Source: Nevskiales bacterium
Lineage (GTDB): Bacteria; Pseudomonadota; Gammaproteobacteria; Steroidobacterales; GCA-2729495
Assembly: GCA_011526045.1 (NCBI GenBank)
Contig: WYBE01000049.1
Span: 1 to 64,000, forward strand
Length of the DNA: 64,000 nt
Direction of reading: 5' to 3'
Part shown: positions 46,193-57,069 of the stretch, piece by piece
Position numbering within the stretch: position 1 is the first letter of the stretch
Layout: each line of letters opens with the position of its first letter
The notes under the pieces: generated by a model
Told to the model about the DNA's origin: nothing
Seen by the model: the letters and a program-made list of their open reading frames with translations, nothing else
Database searches by the model: none
Program-made: the position numbers and the translations under genes

Positions 46193-48214
46193 ATGAGCTC
46201 GTTCCAGCTTTCGACCCCATTCCAAGCCGCTGGCGACCAGCCCGCTGCGATTGATGCGCTGGTGGCGGGACTCGAGGCCGGGCTGGCGCACCAGACTCTT
46301 CTCGGGGTCACCGGGTCAGGCAAGACATTCAATATGGCCAGCGTCATCAATGCGGTGCAGCGCCCCGCAATGATCCTTGCTCCCAACAAGACGCTGGCGG
46401 CCCAGTTGTATGGCGAAATGCGGGAATTTTTTCCGCGCAACCGCGTGGAGTATTTCGTCTCCTATTACGACTACTACCAGCCGGAAGCGTACGTGCCGTC
46501 GACTGACACCTACATCGAGAAGGACGCCTCCATCAACGCGCATATCGAGCAGATGCGGCTCTCGGCGACCAAAGCGCTGCTCGAACGCGAGGACTCGATC
46601 ATCGTAGCCACTGTGTCGTCGATCTACGGGCTTGGCGATCCGCAGGCCTATTTCAGCATGGTGTTACACCTGTCACGCGGCCACCGGTTCGGGCAGCGCG
46701 ATCTGTTGCGCCGACTGGCTGAGATGCAATACACGCGCAACGACATCGACCTGTCGCAGGGTACGTACCGCGTGAGGGGCGAGGTCGTCGATATATTTCC
46801 GGCGGATTCCGAGCGTGAGGCGGTTCGTGTCAGTCTGTTCGACGATGAAATCGAATCGCTGACCTGGTTCGACCCCCTGACCGGCGAGCAGGGCGACGCC
46901 GTCCAGCGGCTGACGGTTTTCCCGAAAACGCACTACGTCACTCCCCGCGACGTGATGCTTCGCGCGGTCGACCAGATCCGCGAAGAGCTCAGGGATCGAC
47001 TGGCAGCGCTGCGTGCGGCCGGCAGGCAACTGGAGGCGCAACGCCTGGAGCAACGCACTATGTTCGACATCGAAATGATTGTCGAAGTGGGCTATTGCTC
47101 GGGAATCGAGAACTACAGTCGGTACCTGTCTGGTCGGCAGGAGGGTGAACCTCCTCCGTGCCTGTTCGACTATCTGCCGGGGAACGCTCTTCTGTTCATC
47201 GACGAAAGCCACGTCACCGTGCCACAGCTCGGAGGCATGTATCGCGGTGACCGGTCGCGCAAGGAGACACTCGTCGAACACGGGTTTCGTCTGCCGTCGG
47301 CGCTTGACAATCGACCGCTGCGCTTCGACGAGTTCGAGCGGATTTCGCCGCAGACGATTTTTGTGTCTGCCACACCGGGAGCCTATGAACTGGGCCACTC
47401 CGGTGCCGTGGTCGAACAGGTTGTTCGACCGACGGGGCTCGTGGACCCGCAGGTAATCGTGCGAGCGGCCGGGGGGCAGGTGGACGACGTGCTGTCGGAG
47501 ATCAATGCCCGGGTCCGGATCGGGGAGCGGGTACTGATCACCACGCTGACCAAGCGCATGGCCGAGGACCTGACCGATTTCCTCCACGAGCACGGGGTCA
47601 GGGTTCGATACCTGCACTCCGACATCGAGACCGTTGAACGAACCGAGATCATTCGTGACCTGCGACTTGGCGTCTTCGATGTGGTGGTGGGAATCAATCT
47701 GCTGCGCGAGGGGCTCGATATACCCGAGGTGTCGCTGGTTGCCATTCTCGACGCAGACAAGGAGGGCTTTCTCCGTTCCGAGGGGTCACTGATCCAGACG
47801 ATCGGCAGGGCCGCACGTAATGTGAACGGGCTCGCCATCATGTACGCGGATCGTGTCACCGGCTCGATGCAGCGTGCCATCGCAGAGACCGACCGGCGGC
47901 GGGCGAAGCAAATCGCCTACAACACCGCCCACGGGATCGAGCCGCGAACGGTGCACAAGGAGGTCCGGGATATCCTCGAGGGCGCGCGGGCCGATGCCCG
48001 TCCCCGGGAGAAACGGCGCGTAGCGGAGGCAGGGCCGGCCTACGCGGAAATTGACGTGGAAAAAGCGGCGGTTCAACTGCGCCGACTGGAGAAACGAATG
48101 CGCGAACATGCGAGAAACCTGGAGTTCGAGGAGGCCGCAAAGCTGCGCGATGAGATTCAGGCATTGCGGGAGCGCAGTCTCGGCCTGCCAGGACGCTCCC
48201 GGCGAAGCGCCTGA
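46193..48214 (+). CDS. uvrB: Excinuclease ABC subunit B
   Basis: Damage-verifying helicase-like subunit of nucleotide excision repair, 673 residues. Walker [10 protein letters not shown], the beta-hairpin region [24 protein letters not shown]-box IDESHVT, motif [11 protein letters not shown] and a C-terminal UVR domain ([15 protein letters not shown]) that binds UvrC. ATG 46193 is preferred over TTG 46172. Confidence 0.98.
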   Translation: MSSFQLSTPFQAAGDQPAAIDALVAGLEAGLAHQTLLGVTGSGKTFNMASVINAVQRPAMILAPNKTLAAQLYGEMREFFPRNRVEYFVSYYDYYQPEAYVPSTDTYIEKDASINAHIEQMRLSATKALLEREDSIIVATVSSIYGLGDPQAYFSMVLHLSRGHRFGQRDLLRRLAEMQYTRNDIDLSQGTYRVRGEVVDIFPADSEREAVRVSLFDDEIESLTWFDPLTGEQGDAVQRLTVFPKTHYVTPRDVMLRAVDQIREELRDRLAALRAAGRQLEAQRLEQRTMFDIEMIVEVGYCSGIENYSRYLSGRQEGEPPPCLFDYLPGNALLFIDESHVTVPQLGGMYRGDRSRKETLVEHGFRLPSALDNRPLRFDEFERISPQTIFVSATPGAYELGHSGAVVEQVVRPTGLVDPQVIVRAAGGQVDDVLSEINARVRIGERVLITTLTKRMAEDLTDFLHEHGVRVRYLHSDIETVERTEIIRDLRLGVFDVVVGINLLREGLDIPEVSLVAILDADKEGFLRSEGSLIQTIGRAARNVNGLAIMYADRVTGSMQRAIAETDRRRAKQIAYNTAHGIEPRTVHKEVRDILEGARADARPREKRRVAEAGPAYAEIDVEKAAVQLRRLEKRMREHARNLEFEEAAKLRDEIQALRERSLGLPGRSRRSA

Positions 48215-48288
48215 AGCCCAACTTGCGGCCGGCCTGCGACCTTCGGTATCGTTCGTCCCGCCGACGCCAGAAATCGGTCTTTTCCGGC

Positions 48289-48364
48289 AGGCGCGTAGCT
48301 CAGCGGTTAGAGCACTTGCTTGACATGCAAGGGGTCGGTGGTTCGATTCCACTCGCGCCTACCA
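48289..48364 (+). tRNA. tRNA-Val (GAC)
   Basis: 76-base cloverleaf: acceptor AGGCGCG/CGCGCCT, D-arm GCTC-AGCGGTTA-GAGC, anticodon stem CTTGC/GCAAG with loop TTGACAT (anticodon GAC), T-arm GGTGG-TTCGATT-CCACT, discriminator A, encoded CCA. Confidence 0.97.
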
Positions 48365-48382
48365 GTCCGCCGGATGTGACCT

Positions 48383-48399
48383 GCTCCCGGTCCGGGAGC
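48383..48399 (+). terminator. Hairpin after tRNA-Val
   Basis: GCTCCC (48383-48388) pairs with GGGAGC (48394-48399) around GGTCC; an A/T-rich ACAAAATTTG follows. Likely ends the tRNA transcript. Confidence 0.45.
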
Positions 48400-48545
48400 G
48401 ACAAAATTTGCCGATATCCTGAACCGGCCAGCGCTTATTGGCCTGCGCTGGCGCGGCGTGCTCTCTGTTAGAATTCGCGCCCGGTTTCGCGTGCGTGCGG
48501 GCAATTGCCTCACGACTTCTTCAACCAGCTGTTCCAGAGTCTCTG

Positions 48546-50474
48546 ATGCCCGTCATAACGTTACCCGATGGCAGCCGCCGTACGTTTCCACAGCCGGTAT
48601 CGGTCGCGGATGTGGCCGCTTCCGTGGGGCCGGGCCTGGCCAAAGCAGCGCTCGCCGGACGCGTGAACGAAAGGCTGGTGGATACCTCCTATCGGATCGC
48701 GGAGGATGCGGCGGTCTCGATCGTCACTGATAAGGATCCGGAAGGCCTGGAGGTCATTCGGCACTCGACTGCCCACCTGCTGGCGCAGGCGGTCAAAGAA
48801 CTGTTCCCGCAGGCGCAGGTCACCATCGGCCCGGTCATCGAGAACGGTTTTTACTACGATTTTGCGTTTGAAAGGCCGTTTACTCCCGAGGACCTCGTTG
48901 CGATAGAGGATCGGATGAGGGAAATCTCGCGGGCCGACCGCGCCGTCACTCGCAAGGTGCTGGATCGTGCCGACGCGGTACGGGTGTTCGAGCAGGCGGG
49001 AGAGCATTACAAGGCCGAGATCATTCGTGGTATCCCGGCTGGCGAGGAAATCGGCATTTACAGCCAGGGCGACTGGTTCGATCTTTGCCGCGGGCCGCAT
49101 GTGCCCTCCACCGGGCGGCTGAAGGCCTTCAAGCTGACGAAGCTGGCCGGGGCGTATTGGCGCGGTGACTCACGCAACCAGATGTTGCAGCGGATCTACG
49201 GTACCGCCTGGCCCGACGAAAAGTCACTCAAACAGTACCTGCATCGGCTGGAGGAAGCGGAGAAACGCGACCATCGACGCATTGGTCGGGAACTGGACCT
49301 GTTTCATTTCCAGGAGGAGTCGCCCGGGGCGGTGTTCTGGCATCCAAAAGGCTGGATGCTGTTCCGGCAATTGATCGACTACATGCGGGAACGACAGCGG
49401 GAGGCCGGTTACCTGGAGGTCAACACCCCGGAGATCCTCGACCGCAACCTCTGGGTACAGTCAGGACATATCGAGAAATTCGGCGAGAACATGTTTCTGA
49501 CACAGACGCCTGATGAGCGCGTGTACGCAATCAAGCCGATGAACTGCCCTGGCCACGTCCAGGTCTTCAACCAGGGCCTGAAGAGCTATCGCGAGTTGCC
49601 GTTGCGCCTGTCGGAATTCGGCAAGGTACATCGCTACGAGCCCTCCGGCGCGCTGCATGGACTGATGAGGGTGCGTGCCTTCACCCAGGATGACGCGCAT
49701 GTTTTCTGCACGGAGGACCAGATCACCCGGGAATCGGTCGCGGTGACCGAACTGATTCTGGGCATATACCGGGATTTCGGCTTCGAGGATATACAGATCA
49801 AGTTCTCCGACCGGCCGGCGAAACGTGTCGGCAGCGATGCGATCTGGGACCGGGCCGAATCGGCACTTAAGACCGCCGCAGCCGCTGCGGGTCTCCAGAT
49901 GAGCCACAATCCGGGGGAGGGCGCCTTCTACGGCCCGAAGCTCGAGTTTGTCCTTCGGGACGCGATCGGGCGCGACTGGCAGTGCGGAACCTTGCAGGTG
50001 GATTTCAACCTGCCCGGTCGCCTGGGAGCCAGTTTTGTCGCGGAGGACAGCCAGCGTCGGGTCCCGGTCATGCTGCACCGGGCGATATTCGGGTCGCTGG
50101 AGCGTTTTTGCGGCATTCTGCTCGAGCATCACGCCGGACGTCTGCCGCTATGGCTCGCGCCCGTACAGGCCGTTGTCATGGCCATAACGGATCGACAGGC
50201 CGATTACGCCCGAGGTATTCAGGAAACTCTGAAAAATCAGGGCGTTCGAGCGGAGGCCGACTTGAGAAACGAGAAGATCGGCTTTAAAATCCGCGAGCAC
50301 ACGTTGCAGCGCGTCCCGTATCTCCTCGTGGCAGGAGACCGGGAAGCAGAGTCACAGTCCGTGGCCGTGCGCACGCGAAGCGGCAAGGACCTTGGAAGCA
50401 TGTCACTCGACACGCTCACGCAAGGTCTGAAAGCCGAGGTCGCGAGCCGCGGCCGCGTTGTTATGGAGGGTTAA
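48546..50474 (+). CDS. thrS: Threonyl-tRNA synthetase
   Basis: Class II synthetase, 642 residues: TGS domain (1-61), editing domain with [15 protein letters not shown], catalytic core with zinc ligands in MNCPGHV and later His, motif 2 [18 protein letters not shown], and anticodon-binding C-terminus. The ATG at 48546 gives the normal start. Heads thrS-infC-rpmI-rplT-pheS-pheT-ihfA-merR; infC follows after three bases. Confidence 0.98.
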   Translation: MPVITLPDGSRRTFPQPVSVADVAASVGPGLAKAALAGRVNERLVDTSYRIAEDAAVSIVTDKDPEGLEVIRHSTAHLLAQAVKELFPQAQVTIGPVIENGFYYDFAFERPFTPEDLVAIEDRMREISRADRAVTRKVLDRADAVRVFEQAGEHYKAEIIRGIPAGEEIGIYSQGDWFDLCRGPHVPSTGRLKAFKLTKLAGAYWRGDSRNQMLQRIYGTAWPDEKSLKQYLHRLEEAEKRDHRRIGRELDLFHFQEESPGAVFWHPKGWMLFRQLIDYMRERQREAGYLEVNTPEILDRNLWVQSGHIEKFGENMFLTQTPDERVYAIKPMNCPGHVQVFNQGLKSYRELPLRLSEFGKVHRYEPSGALHGLMRVRAFTQDDAHVFCTEDQITRESVAVTELILGIYRDFGFEDIQIKFSDRPAKRVGSDAIWDRAESALKTAAAAAGLQMSHNPGEGAFYGPKLEFVLRDAIGRDWQCGTLQVDFNLPGRLGASFVAEDSQRRVPVMLHRAIFGSLERFCGILLEHHAGRLPLWLAPVQAVVMAITDRQADYARGIQETLKNQGVRAEADLRNEKIGFKIREHTLQRVPYLLVAGDREAESQSVAVRTRSGKDLGSMSLDTLTQGLKAEVASRGRVVMEG

Positions 50475-50480
50475 CGCATC
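50465..50480 (+). promoter_or_regulatory. infC ribosome binding site with non-canonical ATC start
   Basis: GGAGG at 50465-50469 precedes ATC at 50478-50480 with ideal spacing, and reading from this ATC gives the conserved IF3 N-terminus. The rare start is the target of IF3 autoregulation in E. coli (there AUU). Confidence 0.8.
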
Positions 50481-50996
50481 GTCGCAAACAAGAGGGTCCG
50501 GCGGAACGAGGAGATCGACTCCCGTCAGTTACGGGTGATTGGGGCAGATGGTCAGATGATCGGGGTGATGACTCGCGAGCAGGCGCTTGACATGGCGTCC
50601 TCGCAGGCACTCGATCTGGTCGAGGTGTCCCCGAATGCCGAGCCGCCGGTATGCCGAATTCTCGATTTTGGGAAGTTCCTGTTCGAACAGAACAAGAAGG
50701 CCCATGCGGCTAAACGCAAGCAGAAGCAGATACAGGTCAAGGAAGTAAAGTTCAGGCCGGGTACCGAGGAGGGTGACTATCAGGTCAAGCTGCGAAACCT
50801 GATACGGTTCCTCACAGAGGGCGATAAAGCAAAGGTCACCCTGAGATACCGGGGGCGCGAGATGGCGCACCAGGAACTCGGATTCCGGCTCCTGCAGCGT
50901 GTGCAGCAGGATTTGCAGGACTTCGGGGCTGTCGAGCAGATGCCGAAGCTGGAAGGCCGGCAACTCGTGATGGTTATTTCGCCGAAGAGAAAGTGA
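50478..50996 (+). CDS. infC: Translation initiation factor IF-3
   Basis: Binds the 30S subunit and checks the start codon; 172 residues. From ATC at 50478 the frame reads (I)[18 protein letters not shown], the conserved N-terminal domain; the first ATG would cut off about 25 essential residues. C-terminal domain includes [21 protein letters not shown] and [17 protein letters not shown]. Directly after the thrS stop. Confidence 0.95.
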   Translation: MVANKRVRRNEEIDSRQLRVIGADGQMIGVMTREQALDMASSQALDLVEVSPNAEPPVCRILDFGKFLFEQNKKAHAAKRKQKQIQVKEVKFRPGTEEGDYQVKLRNLIRFLTEGDKAKVTLRYRGREMAHQELGFRLLQRVQQDLQDFGAVEQMPKLEGRQLVMVISPKRK

Positions 50997-51097
50997 GTTC
51001 TGGATATCTGAAGAGGGCAAGCGCCTCGCCCTCCGGATGATCCAGGCCCGCCTGTCCCGACCTGCGCGGTTCGGTCCGGGCACCAAGGAGTTGAGCA

Positions 51098-51295
51098 ATG
51101 CCGAAGATGAAAACCAAGCGCGGGGCTGCGAAACGCTTTCGCGTCACCGGGAATGGGGGAATCAAGCGAGCCCAGTCCCATTTGAATCATATTCTGACCA
51201 AGAAGAGGTCAAAGCGAAAACGGCAACTTGGCCCGATGCGTCAGGTTGACGAATGTGATGTGCCCGGCATCAGGAAACTGATTCCGTACGCCTAA
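51098..51295 (+). CDS. rpmI: 50S ribosomal protein L35
   Basis: 65 residues, [24 protein letters not shown] and [18 protein letters not shown] lies 7 bases before the ATG. The 100-base leader between infC and rpmI is GC-rich and foldable; in E. coli this region carries the L20-controlled translational operator, but I cannot show it here. Confidence 0.97.
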   Translation: MPKMKTKRGAAKRFRVTGNGGIKRAQSHLNHILTKKRSKRKRQLGPMRQVDECDVPGIRKLIPYA

Positions 51296-51310
51296 CGGGA
51301 GATCGAGGAA

Positions 51311-51667
51311 ATGGCCAGAGTCAAACGAGGCGTTACCGCCGGTGCGCGTCATAGAAAGGTTCTCAAGAAAGCGAAGGGCTACTACAACGGCCGGCGCAAA
51401 GTTTACCGCGCTGCGAAACAGGCGGTAATCAAGGCGGGCCAATATGCCTTCCGTGACCGGCGCGTCAAGAAGCGGGAATTCCGCGCCCTGTGGATTGCCC
51501 GCATCAACGCAGGTGTTCGTATGCACGGCTTGTCGTACAGCCGGTTCATCAACGGACTCCGGCAGGCGGGAATCGAAATAGACCGCAAGGTGCTGGCGGA
51601 TCTGGCTGTGCACGACGCTGAGGCTTTTGCCGTCTTGGTCGAGCAGTCCAGGGGACGCGCTGCCTGA
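51311..51667 (+). CDS. rplT: 50S ribosomal protein L20
   Basis: 118 residues: [38 protein letters not shown] with the long basic N-terminal extension and [23 protein letters not shown] globular part. Assembly protein of 23S rRNA and, in enterics, repressor of its own operon. Follows rpmI after 15 bases. Confidence 0.98.
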   Translation: MARVKRGVTAGARHRKVLKKAKGYYNGRRKVYRAAKQAVIKAGQYAFRDRRVKKREFRALWIARINAGVRMHGLSYSRFINGLRQAGIEIDRKVLADLAVHDAEAFAVLVEQSRGRAA

Positions 51668-51709
51668 CAACGGCTTAGCGGGCGAATTGCTCGTTATCGG
51701 CAAGTAGCA

Positions 51710-51728
51710 CCGGCCCGTTTCGGGCCGG
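51710..51728 (+). terminator. Perfect hairpin in the rplT-pheS spacer
   Basis: CCGGCCCG-TTT-CGGGCCGG (51710-51728), an 8-bp stem with a 3-base loop, no U-tract. In E. coli pheST is controlled by attenuation with a Phe-rich leader peptide; no Phe-rich leader is readable here, so its role is open. Confidence 0.45.
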
Positions 51729-51750
51729 GCCGCGATTCATCCGGAAGTTT

Positions 51751-52734
51751 ATGGACCGACTGCAAGAGCTGCTGGAACAGGCGCAGGCTGCAGTGGCCGG
51801 AGCGGCGGACCTGGCGAGTCTGGATGCGACTCGCGTCCGGTATCTCGGCAAGAAAGGGGAACTCACCGGGCTGCTTCGCCAGCTCGGTTCCCTGCTGCCC
51901 GCGGAGCGTCCCGCAGCGGGCGAAGCCATCAACCTTGCGCGCGATACGCTTCTCGATGCCATTGAACAGCGTCGACTGAAGCTGGACCAGCAGCGAATTG
52001 ACGCGTTGCTGGTATCCGACCGCGTCGACATGAGTTTGCCCGGCCGGGGTGAGGGTACTGGCGGTTTGCATCCGGTCACGCGTTCGCTTGCGCGGATCAC
52101 TGCCATCTTTCGGGGTGCCGGCTTCGAGGTGCGGGAAGGCCCGGAAATCGAGGACGATTTCCACAACTTCACCGCGTTGAACATCCCGGAAAATCACCCG
52201 GCCCGTGCGATGCACGATACGTTCTATTTTCCCGACGGGCGACTTTTGCGCACTCATACCTCTCCGGTCCAGATACGCGCGATGCGGGAGAAAGGCGCTC
52301 CAATTCGGTTGATCGCCCCGGGGCGTGTGTACCGGTGTGATTCGGACATGACTCATACCCCGATGTTTCACCAGGTGGAGGGCCTGGTGGTCGATCGTGA
52401 TGTCAGCTTTGCAAACCTGAAGACGCTTCTGCACGAGTTCGTCGAGTGCTACTTCGAGCGAAAGGTGGTCTTGCGTTTCCGTCCTTCGTACTTCCCGTTC
52501 ACCGAGCCGTCAGCCGAGGTGGATGTTCGGTCCGAGTCCGGGCGCTGGCTGGAGATCCTGGGCTGCGGGATGGTGCACCCATCGGTGTTGCGTACGGCAG
52601 GAGTGGATCCGGAGATCTACACCGGCCTCGCCTTCGGCATGGGCGTCGAACGCCTGACGATGCTTCGATATGGTGTTGACGACATTCGCCTCTTTTTCGA
52701 GAACGATCTTCTCTTCCTGAAACAGTTTCGGTGA
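51751..52734 (+). CDS. pheS: Phenylalanyl-tRNA synthetase alpha subunit
   Basis: Catalytic subunit, 327 residues. N-terminal coiled coil that grips tRNA, motif 1/2 region ([52 protein letters not shown]) and motif 3 [17 protein letters not shown]. Followed by pheT after ten bases. Confidence 0.98.
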   Translation: MDRLQELLEQAQAAVAGAADLASLDATRVRYLGKKGELTGLLRQLGSLLPAERPAAGEAINLARDTLLDAIEQRRLKLDQQRIDALLVSDRVDMSLPGRGEGTGGLHPVTRSLARITAIFRGAGFEVREGPEIEDDFHNFTALNIPENHPARAMHDTFYFPDGRLLRTHTSPVQIRAMREKGAPIRLIAPGRVYRCDSDMTHTPMFHQVEGLVVDRDVSFANLKTLLHEFVECYFERKVVLRFRPSYFPFTEPSAEVDVRSESGRWLEILGCGMVHPSVLRTAGVDPEIYTGLAFGMGVERLTMLRYGVDDIRLFFENDLLFLKQFR

Positions 52735-52744
52735 GACGCGAGAG

Positions 52745-55126
52745 ATGAAGATCTGCCAGTCATGGTTGCGCGGGTGGGTGGGTGCTGAGCTCGACCCAGC
52801 CGAGCTGGCAGAGCAGCTGACAATGCTCGGTCTCGAAGTCGAGTCCGTCACCGTGGTGGGGGAGCGTTCGGATGGTCTGGTAGCGGCGCGGGTGATCGAG
52901 ACCCGGCGCCACCCGAACGCGGATCGCCTCACGGTCTGTGACGTCGATGTTGGCAGCGGCCAGCCGATCCGCATCGTCTGCGGCGCGAGCAACGTACGGC
53001 AAGGCGGTATCTACGTCGCGGCACTGCCTGGCGCGCGGCTGGCGAATGGCCGCCTCATCGAGGCCAGCACCATCCGTGGACAGGCATCCGGTGGAATGCT
53101 CTGTTCCGCGACAGAACTGGGTCTTGGCGACCTCCATGAGGGCCTGCTCGAGCTTGATCGTGACACGTCTCCCGGGACGGATGCCCGAGCCCTTCTGGAG
53201 CTTGGCGACTTCGTGCTTGATCTGAACATCACGCCGAATCGTGCGGATTGTTTCAGTGTGATCGGGATTGCGCGGGAGGTGTCTGCTGCGTCAGGCGCCA
53301 GCCTCCTATCCCGGACGGATTATCGGGCTGCCGTGGCCATCGATGACCAGGTTGCCGTCACCGTGTCGAACCCGGTGGACTGTCCACGCTTTTCCGGGAG
53401 GGTGATTCGCAGCCTGGCCAGGGACGCGAGAACGCCCGTGTGGATGAGCGAGCGACTACGACGATGCGGAATTCGCCCGATACATCCAGTCGTCGATGTC
53501 GGCAACTATGTCATGCTGGAACTTGGCCAGCCAATGCATGTGTATGACCTGGACCGGCTGCCTCCGAGCGGGATCCAGGTGCGGCGGTCCCGAAAAGAGG
53601 AGCAGATCGCCCTGCTGGATGGGCGCATCGTTGACGCCGATTCCGACATGCTCGTTATTGCCGATACGAGCGGCCCCATTGCACTGGCCGGAATCATGGG
53701 TGGTCAGTCGACCGCTGTGACAGCGACGACCAGCAATGTTTTCCTGGAATCGGCTTTTTTTGCGCCTGCGGTCATCGCCGGCAGAGCACGGCGCGCAGGC
53801 CTGCACACCGACGCCTCGCAGCGATTCGAGCGCGGCGTGGATCCTACGGGCCAGGCGCGAGCCATCGAGCGAGCAACTGAACTTATTCTCGCCGTGGCCG
53901 GTGGCCAGGCGGGTCCGTTGACCGACATCGTTCATTCAGAGCACGTGCCCACGCGAACGCAGGTCCGGTTGCGTCGGTCGCGACTCACGCGAGTTCTGGG
54001 GACAGAGGCGCCAGTCGCCGAAGTCACCGGGATCCTCCGCCGACTCGACATGCGGGTCGACGAACAGGGCACGGACTGGTTGATCTCCGCACCCGCTGCA
54101 CGCTTCGATCTGGAATGCGAGGAGGACTTTATCGAGGAAGTCGCCCGGATGTTCGGGTATGAACGAATTCCGGAGACGGCGGGAAGACACGAAGTGCACC
54201 TCGCCAGCACGAGGGAGGATCCTGACGGTCTTGCCACGCTGAGGGCGACGCTCGTCGCACGAGGATTTCAGGAGGTCGTTACCTACAGTTTTATTGCGCC
54301 TGCCATCGCTCGCCTTTTCGGTGCTGCTGAATCAGAGCAACTGGCGTTAAGCAATCCCATTTCGGCCGATATGGCGGTGATGCGGCAGTCGCTCTGGCCC
54401 GGGCTTGTTACGGTTGCGCGAGAGAATCTGAACCGACAGCAATCCCGATTGCGGCTCTTCGAGATCGGGCCGCGCTTTTCCGCTGCCGGGTCCGCCCGGA
54501 TGGAGGAACTGGCGATCGCGGGTGTCATCGTCGGCCAGCGACTCCCGGAACAATGGGGCACACCGGCGCTCGCTCTGGACGTCTTCGATCTGAAAGCCGA
54601 GGTCGAGGCATTGCTAGGTCTCTCCGGTGAACCGTCGCAAGTTCGCTTTGACACCGCGGTCCATCCGGCCCTGCACCCGGGCCGGTCTGCGTCCATCCGG
54701 TGCGGCGATCACAGGGTGGGTTGGCTGGGAGAGATTCATCCGTCGCTTGCGGCGGAGCTTGGCATTCCGAATGCCGCGCTGTTCGAATTCGTGATCGACC
54801 GGCATGCTTACAAGCGACGTCCCCGGTACGACGCAATCTCCCGGTTTCCGGCTGTACGTCGGGATATCGCCGTCGTCGTGCCCCGCGAGGTGCAGACGGC
54901 CCGGCTCCTGGAAGTGGTGCTGGGTGCGGCTCCTGCGGTCGTCAGGGACGCCACGGTTTTTGACATATACACGGGCCCGCAGGTTGGCGAGACCGAAAAA
55001 AGCGTGGCTATAGGGTTGATTTTACAGGATACATCCCGCACCCTTACAGACCACGACGCCGAATCGACCATGCAACAGCTGCGACTGGCCCTGACGCAGG
55101 AATTGCGGGCCCGATTCCGAGAATAA
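52745..55126 (+). CDS. pheT: Phenylalanyl-tRNA synthetase beta subunit
   Basis: 793 residues with the usual order: tRNA-binding OB domain (40-150), B3/B4 editing domain ([17 protein letters not shown]), B5 domain, catalytic-like core and a C-terminal FDX-ACB anticodon domain ([19 protein letters not shown]). Forms the alpha2beta2 enzyme with PheS. Confidence 0.98.
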   Translation: MKICQSWLRGWVGAELDPAELAEQLTMLGLEVESVTVVGERSDGLVAARVIETRRHPNADRLTVCDVDVGSGQPIRIVCGASNVRQGGIYVAALPGARLANGRLIEASTIRGQASGGMLCSATELGLGDLHEGLLELDRDTSPGTDARALLELGDFVLDLNITPNRADCFSVIGIAREVSAASGASLLSRTDYRAAVAIDDQVAVTVSNPVDCPRFSGRVIRSLARDARTPVWMSERLRRCGIRPIHPVVDVGNYVMLELGQPMHVYDLDRLPPSGIQVRRSRKEEQIALLDGRIVDADSDMLVIADTSGPIALAGIMGGQSTAVTATTSNVFLESAFFAPAVIAGRARRAGLHTDASQRFERGVDPTGQARAIERATELILAVAGGQAGPLTDIVHSEHVPTRTQVRLRRSRLTRVLGTEAPVAEVTGILRRLDMRVDEQGTDWLISAPAARFDLECEEDFIEEVARMFGYERIPETAGRHEVHLASTREDPDGLATLRATLVARGFQEVVTYSFIAPAIARLFGAAESEQLALSNPISADMAVMRQSLWPGLVTVARENLNRQQSRLRLFEIGPRFSAAGSARMEELAIAGVIVGQRLPEQWGTPALALDVFDLKAEVEALLGLSGEPSQVRFDTAVHPALHPGRSASIRCGDHRVGWLGEIHPSLAAELGIPNAALFEFVIDRHAYKRRPRYDAISRFPAVRRDIAVVVPREVQTARLLEVVLGAAPAVVRDATVFDIYTGPQVGETEKSVAIGLILQDTSRTLTDHDAESTMQQLRLALTQELRARFRE

Positions 55127-55143
55127 GACCGAGACGAAATAAC

Positions 55144-55443
55144 ATGGCCCTGACAAAAGCCGATATGGCAGAATCCCTGTTCAACGAGCTGGGCCTGAAC
55201 AAACGCGAGGCGCGTGAACTCGTGGATCTTTTTTTCGAGGATCTGCGAACCGCACTGGCGAGCGGAGAACAGGTCAAGCTGTCCGGATTCGGCAACTTCG
55301 ATTTGCGCGACAAAAATATACGGCCGGGTCGAAATCCGAAGACGGGCGAAGAAATTCCGATCACCGCGCGGCGGGTAGTGACCTTCCGCCCTGGACAAAA
55401 ATTAAAGGCCCGAGTGGAAGCCTATGCTGGAACCGGGAAATAA
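55144..55443 (+). CDS. ihfA: Integration host factor alpha
   Basis: 99-residue DNABII protein, partner of Ihf[29 protein letters not shown], then [31 protein letters not shown]. It follows pheT after 17 bases, the canonical location, and overlaps the merR gene by 20 bases. IHF often assists phage integrases, relevant to the element next door. Confidence 0.97.
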   Translation: MALTKADMAESLFNELGLNKREARELVDLFFEDLRTALASGEQVKLSGFGNFDLRDKNIRPGRNPKTGEEIPITARRVVTFRPGQKLKARVEAYAGTGK

Positions 55444-55780
55444 CGACGAATTACCGCCCATCCCAGGAAAGCGATATTTCACCATTGGCGAGGTCAGCGA
55501 GCTGTGCGCGGTGAAGCCGCATGTGCTTCGCTACTGGGAACAGGAATTTCCGCAGCTGAAACCGGTCAAGCGACGTGGCAATCGTCGCTACTACCAGCGC
55601 CAGGATGTCCTTATCATCCGCCAGATCCGCAGCCTTCTCTATGACGAAGGGTTCACCATCGGCGGCGCACGTCAGCGACTGACCGGCGAGGAAGCCAAAA
55701 GCGATCTTTGCCAGAGCCAGCAGATCATCCGTCAAATGCGGGCCGAACTCGAAGAGGTTCTGAGGCTGCTCCGGCGCTAG
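55424..55780 (+). CDS. MerR-family transcriptional regulator
   Basis: 118 residues. Winged-helix DNA-binding part [45 protein letters not shown], then a helix and a short coiled coil. No effector domain or Cys pair, so not a metal sensor. This gene is conserved behind ihfA in gammaproteobacteria; its target is not established. Confidence 0.92.
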   Translation: MLEPGNNDELPPIPGKRYFTIGEVSELCAVKPHVLRYWEQEFPQLKPVKRRGNRRYYQRQDVLIIRQIRSLLYDEGFTIGGARQRLTGEEAKSDLCQSQQIIRQMRAELEEVLRLLRR

Positions 55781-55839
55781 CTGGGCCGCATGGTTTTCGC
55801 AGGCTTCCGCTCGCGTTAAGATCTGCATTTGGCGGAGCG

Positions 55840-55910
55840 GTGCAAGAACGACGTTCTTGGCACGGTCTGCTGACCGGGTGAATCGGGGAGGAAGGCCGGC
55901 ACTTGCCGGC
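55840..55910. other. Two small hairpins between merR and tRNA-Pro
   Basis: GTGCAAGAAC (55840-55849) pairs with GTTCTTGGCAC (to 55863) apart from one bulge, and GCCGGC repeats at 55895-55900 and 55905-55910 around ACTT. They may end the merR transcript; no gene is seen. Confidence 0.35.
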
Positions 55911-55953
55911 TGAACCGCAACTCGCCTTTTCACTCGGGTTGTTGTTTGTCGGT

Positions 55954-56030
55954 CGGGGCGTGGCGCAGCCTGGTAGCGCACCTGCATGGGGTGCAGGGGG
56001 TCGCTGGTTCGAATCCAGTCGCCCCGACCA
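55954..56030 (+). tRNA. tRNA-Pro (GGG), integration site
   Basis: 77-base cloverleaf: acceptor CGGGGCG/CGCCCCG, D-stem GCGC/GCGC, anticodon stem CCTGC/GCAGG with loop ATGGGGT (anticodon GGG), T-arm GCTGG-TTCGAAT-CCAGT, discriminator A, encoded CCA. The tRNA is intact and the mobile element begins directly after it, so its 3' half is the probable attachment core. No second copy of the 3' end is in the window. Confidence 0.97.
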
Positions 56031-56050
56031 ATAAAAACAGGTAGTTACGG

Positions 56051-56072
56051 AACGGCCCCAGAGGCCGTTTTT
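56051..56072 (+). terminator. Intrinsic terminator
   Basis: AACGGCC (56051-56057) pairs with GGCCGTT (56063-56069) around CCAGA and runs into TTTTT, a standard Rho-independent terminator for tRNA-Pro. On the other strand it may also limit element transcription into the tRNA. Confidence 0.8.
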
Positions 56073-56076
56073 CTTT

Positions 56077-56098
56077 GGGGGACAGTCAGGGGGACAGT
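56077..56098. repeat. Direct repeat GGGGGACAGT next to the attachment site
   Basis: GGGGGACAGT at 56077-56086 and again at 56089-56098, a 12-base period (one helical turn). It overlaps the stop codon of the adjacent element gene. Position suggests integrase arm-type or excisionase sites. Confidence 0.6.
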
Positions 56099-56574
56099 TT
56101 TGCGGACTGCCCCTCGAGCACCCCGGCCACCCCCTCGGCCGTCACCGGGTCCACCTCCGCCAGCAACATGATGCCGGCCCCGATCATCGCCATGCCGATC
56201 ACGCCCCGGTCGAGGTCCAGGTCATCGGCCAGCTCGAGCAGGCGGCGGGTGATCTGCATGGCATGGTCGGCGGCAAACTTATTCGCATCGCGAATTAGTT
56301 GTCCGTGGTGTTCTCCAATCAGGGACCACCGCGCCGCCACCGATTGCTTCATCCCAAACCGCGCCTTTGCAAACTCCGCGAACCTCGAGCCGCCTTGCTT
56401 GCCGTGGTTCGCTTGGCAGTCCTGATAAAACTCATGCCACCGCCGAGCTCGCTCGAGGATGGCGTTCTCGATGCCGACCTCGCGGATGTAGGTTTCCCAT
56501 TCGTCCTCTGTCCGGTGGCCGTGATCGAGAATCTCCCCGGTCTGCACGTCAACGACTGCCACAGCGCGAGCCAC
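56086..56574 (-). CDS. Phage-type hypothetical protein
   Basis: 162 residues, starting with GTG after a GGAGGGGGG purine run. Reads AVAVVDVQTGEILDHGHRTEDEW at the N-terminus, a helical middle (FAEFAKARFGMKQSVAARWSLIGEHHGQLI, resembling a ParB/KorB-like HTH) and a hydrophobic C-terminal helix. It is the element gene nearest to the tRNA. A small DNA-binding protein is possible; no family is recognised. Confidence 0.6.
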   Translation of the reverse strand: MARAVAVVDVQTGEILDHGHRTEDEWETYIREVGIENAILERARRWHEFYQDCQANHGKQGGSRFAEFAKARFGMKQSVAARWSLIGEHHGQLIRDANKFAADHAMQITRRLLELADDLDLDRGVIGMAMIGAGIMLLAEVDPVTAEGVAGVLEGQSAKLSP

Positions 56575-56647
56575 CTAACCCCCCTCCCCGATCTTCTCTC
56601 GGTGGTCGGGACTTGCGGATTTCGGGCCGGGTTCCAGTGGGCGTGCG

Positions 56648-56848
56648 TTAAATCGGATGCCGATGGGAGAGAGCGGGGTGGCCGGCAGGATAAGCGCCTG
56701 ACGGCGGCGCAGCCGCGGCGTCCACCACCGCGAGAGCCTGAGCCTCATGCCAGCCCTCGACGATCTGGAATTGCGCCCACGCCGGGAAGCCGCCGCAGGT
56801 GATCCAGGGCAGAATCGGGACAGATTGTCCGCGGCGGCGGACGATCAT
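56648..56848 (-). CDS. Small element protein, 66 aa
   Basis: The ATG at 56848 overlaps the stop of the next upstream gene as ATGA, which supports translation. N-terminus MIVRRRGQSVPILPWITCGG, then AWAQFQIVEGWHEAQALAVV and an Ala/Pro-rich tail. Unknown function. Confidence 0.5.
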   Translation of the reverse strand: MIVRRRGQSVPILPWITCGGFPAWAQFQIVEGWHEAQALAVVDAAAAPPSGAYPAGHPALSHRHPI

Positions 56849-57069
56849 ACGATCAGAGGGATCAGGCCCGGCCGGCTGACATGAGACCGGCCGGGCCGCC
56901 CATCCGACACAACGGACAGATGCGCGCCCCGGCGCCCGCACCTCGAGCCGGTCACGCGAGCGGTGCGCTCCGGGTCAATCACGGTGCTGCGCCGGCAGCC
57001 GGGACAGTGCGCGTGCAGGCTGTAGAGCCGCGAGTAGTCGGCGAGGGTGCAGAGCACGATGGGCGTCAT
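56845..57069 (-). CDS. Small Cys-containing element protein, 74 aa
   Basis: MTPIVLCTLADYSRLYSLHAHCPGCRR: a His-Cys-x2-Cys knuckle near residue 21 with another Cys later in SRCGRRG, perhaps a zinc finger. Both ends overlap neighbours by 4 bases, indicating a real operon gene. Confidence 0.55.
   Translation of the reverse strand: MTPIVLCTLADYSRLYSLHAHCPGCRRSTVIDPERTARVTGSRCGRRGAHLSVVSDGRPGRSHVSRPGLIPLIV

Noticed and set aside
51668-51750. Phe-rich leader peptide (pheM-like attenuator) before pheS
   Set aside because: No short frame with consecutive Phe codons precedes the hairpin.
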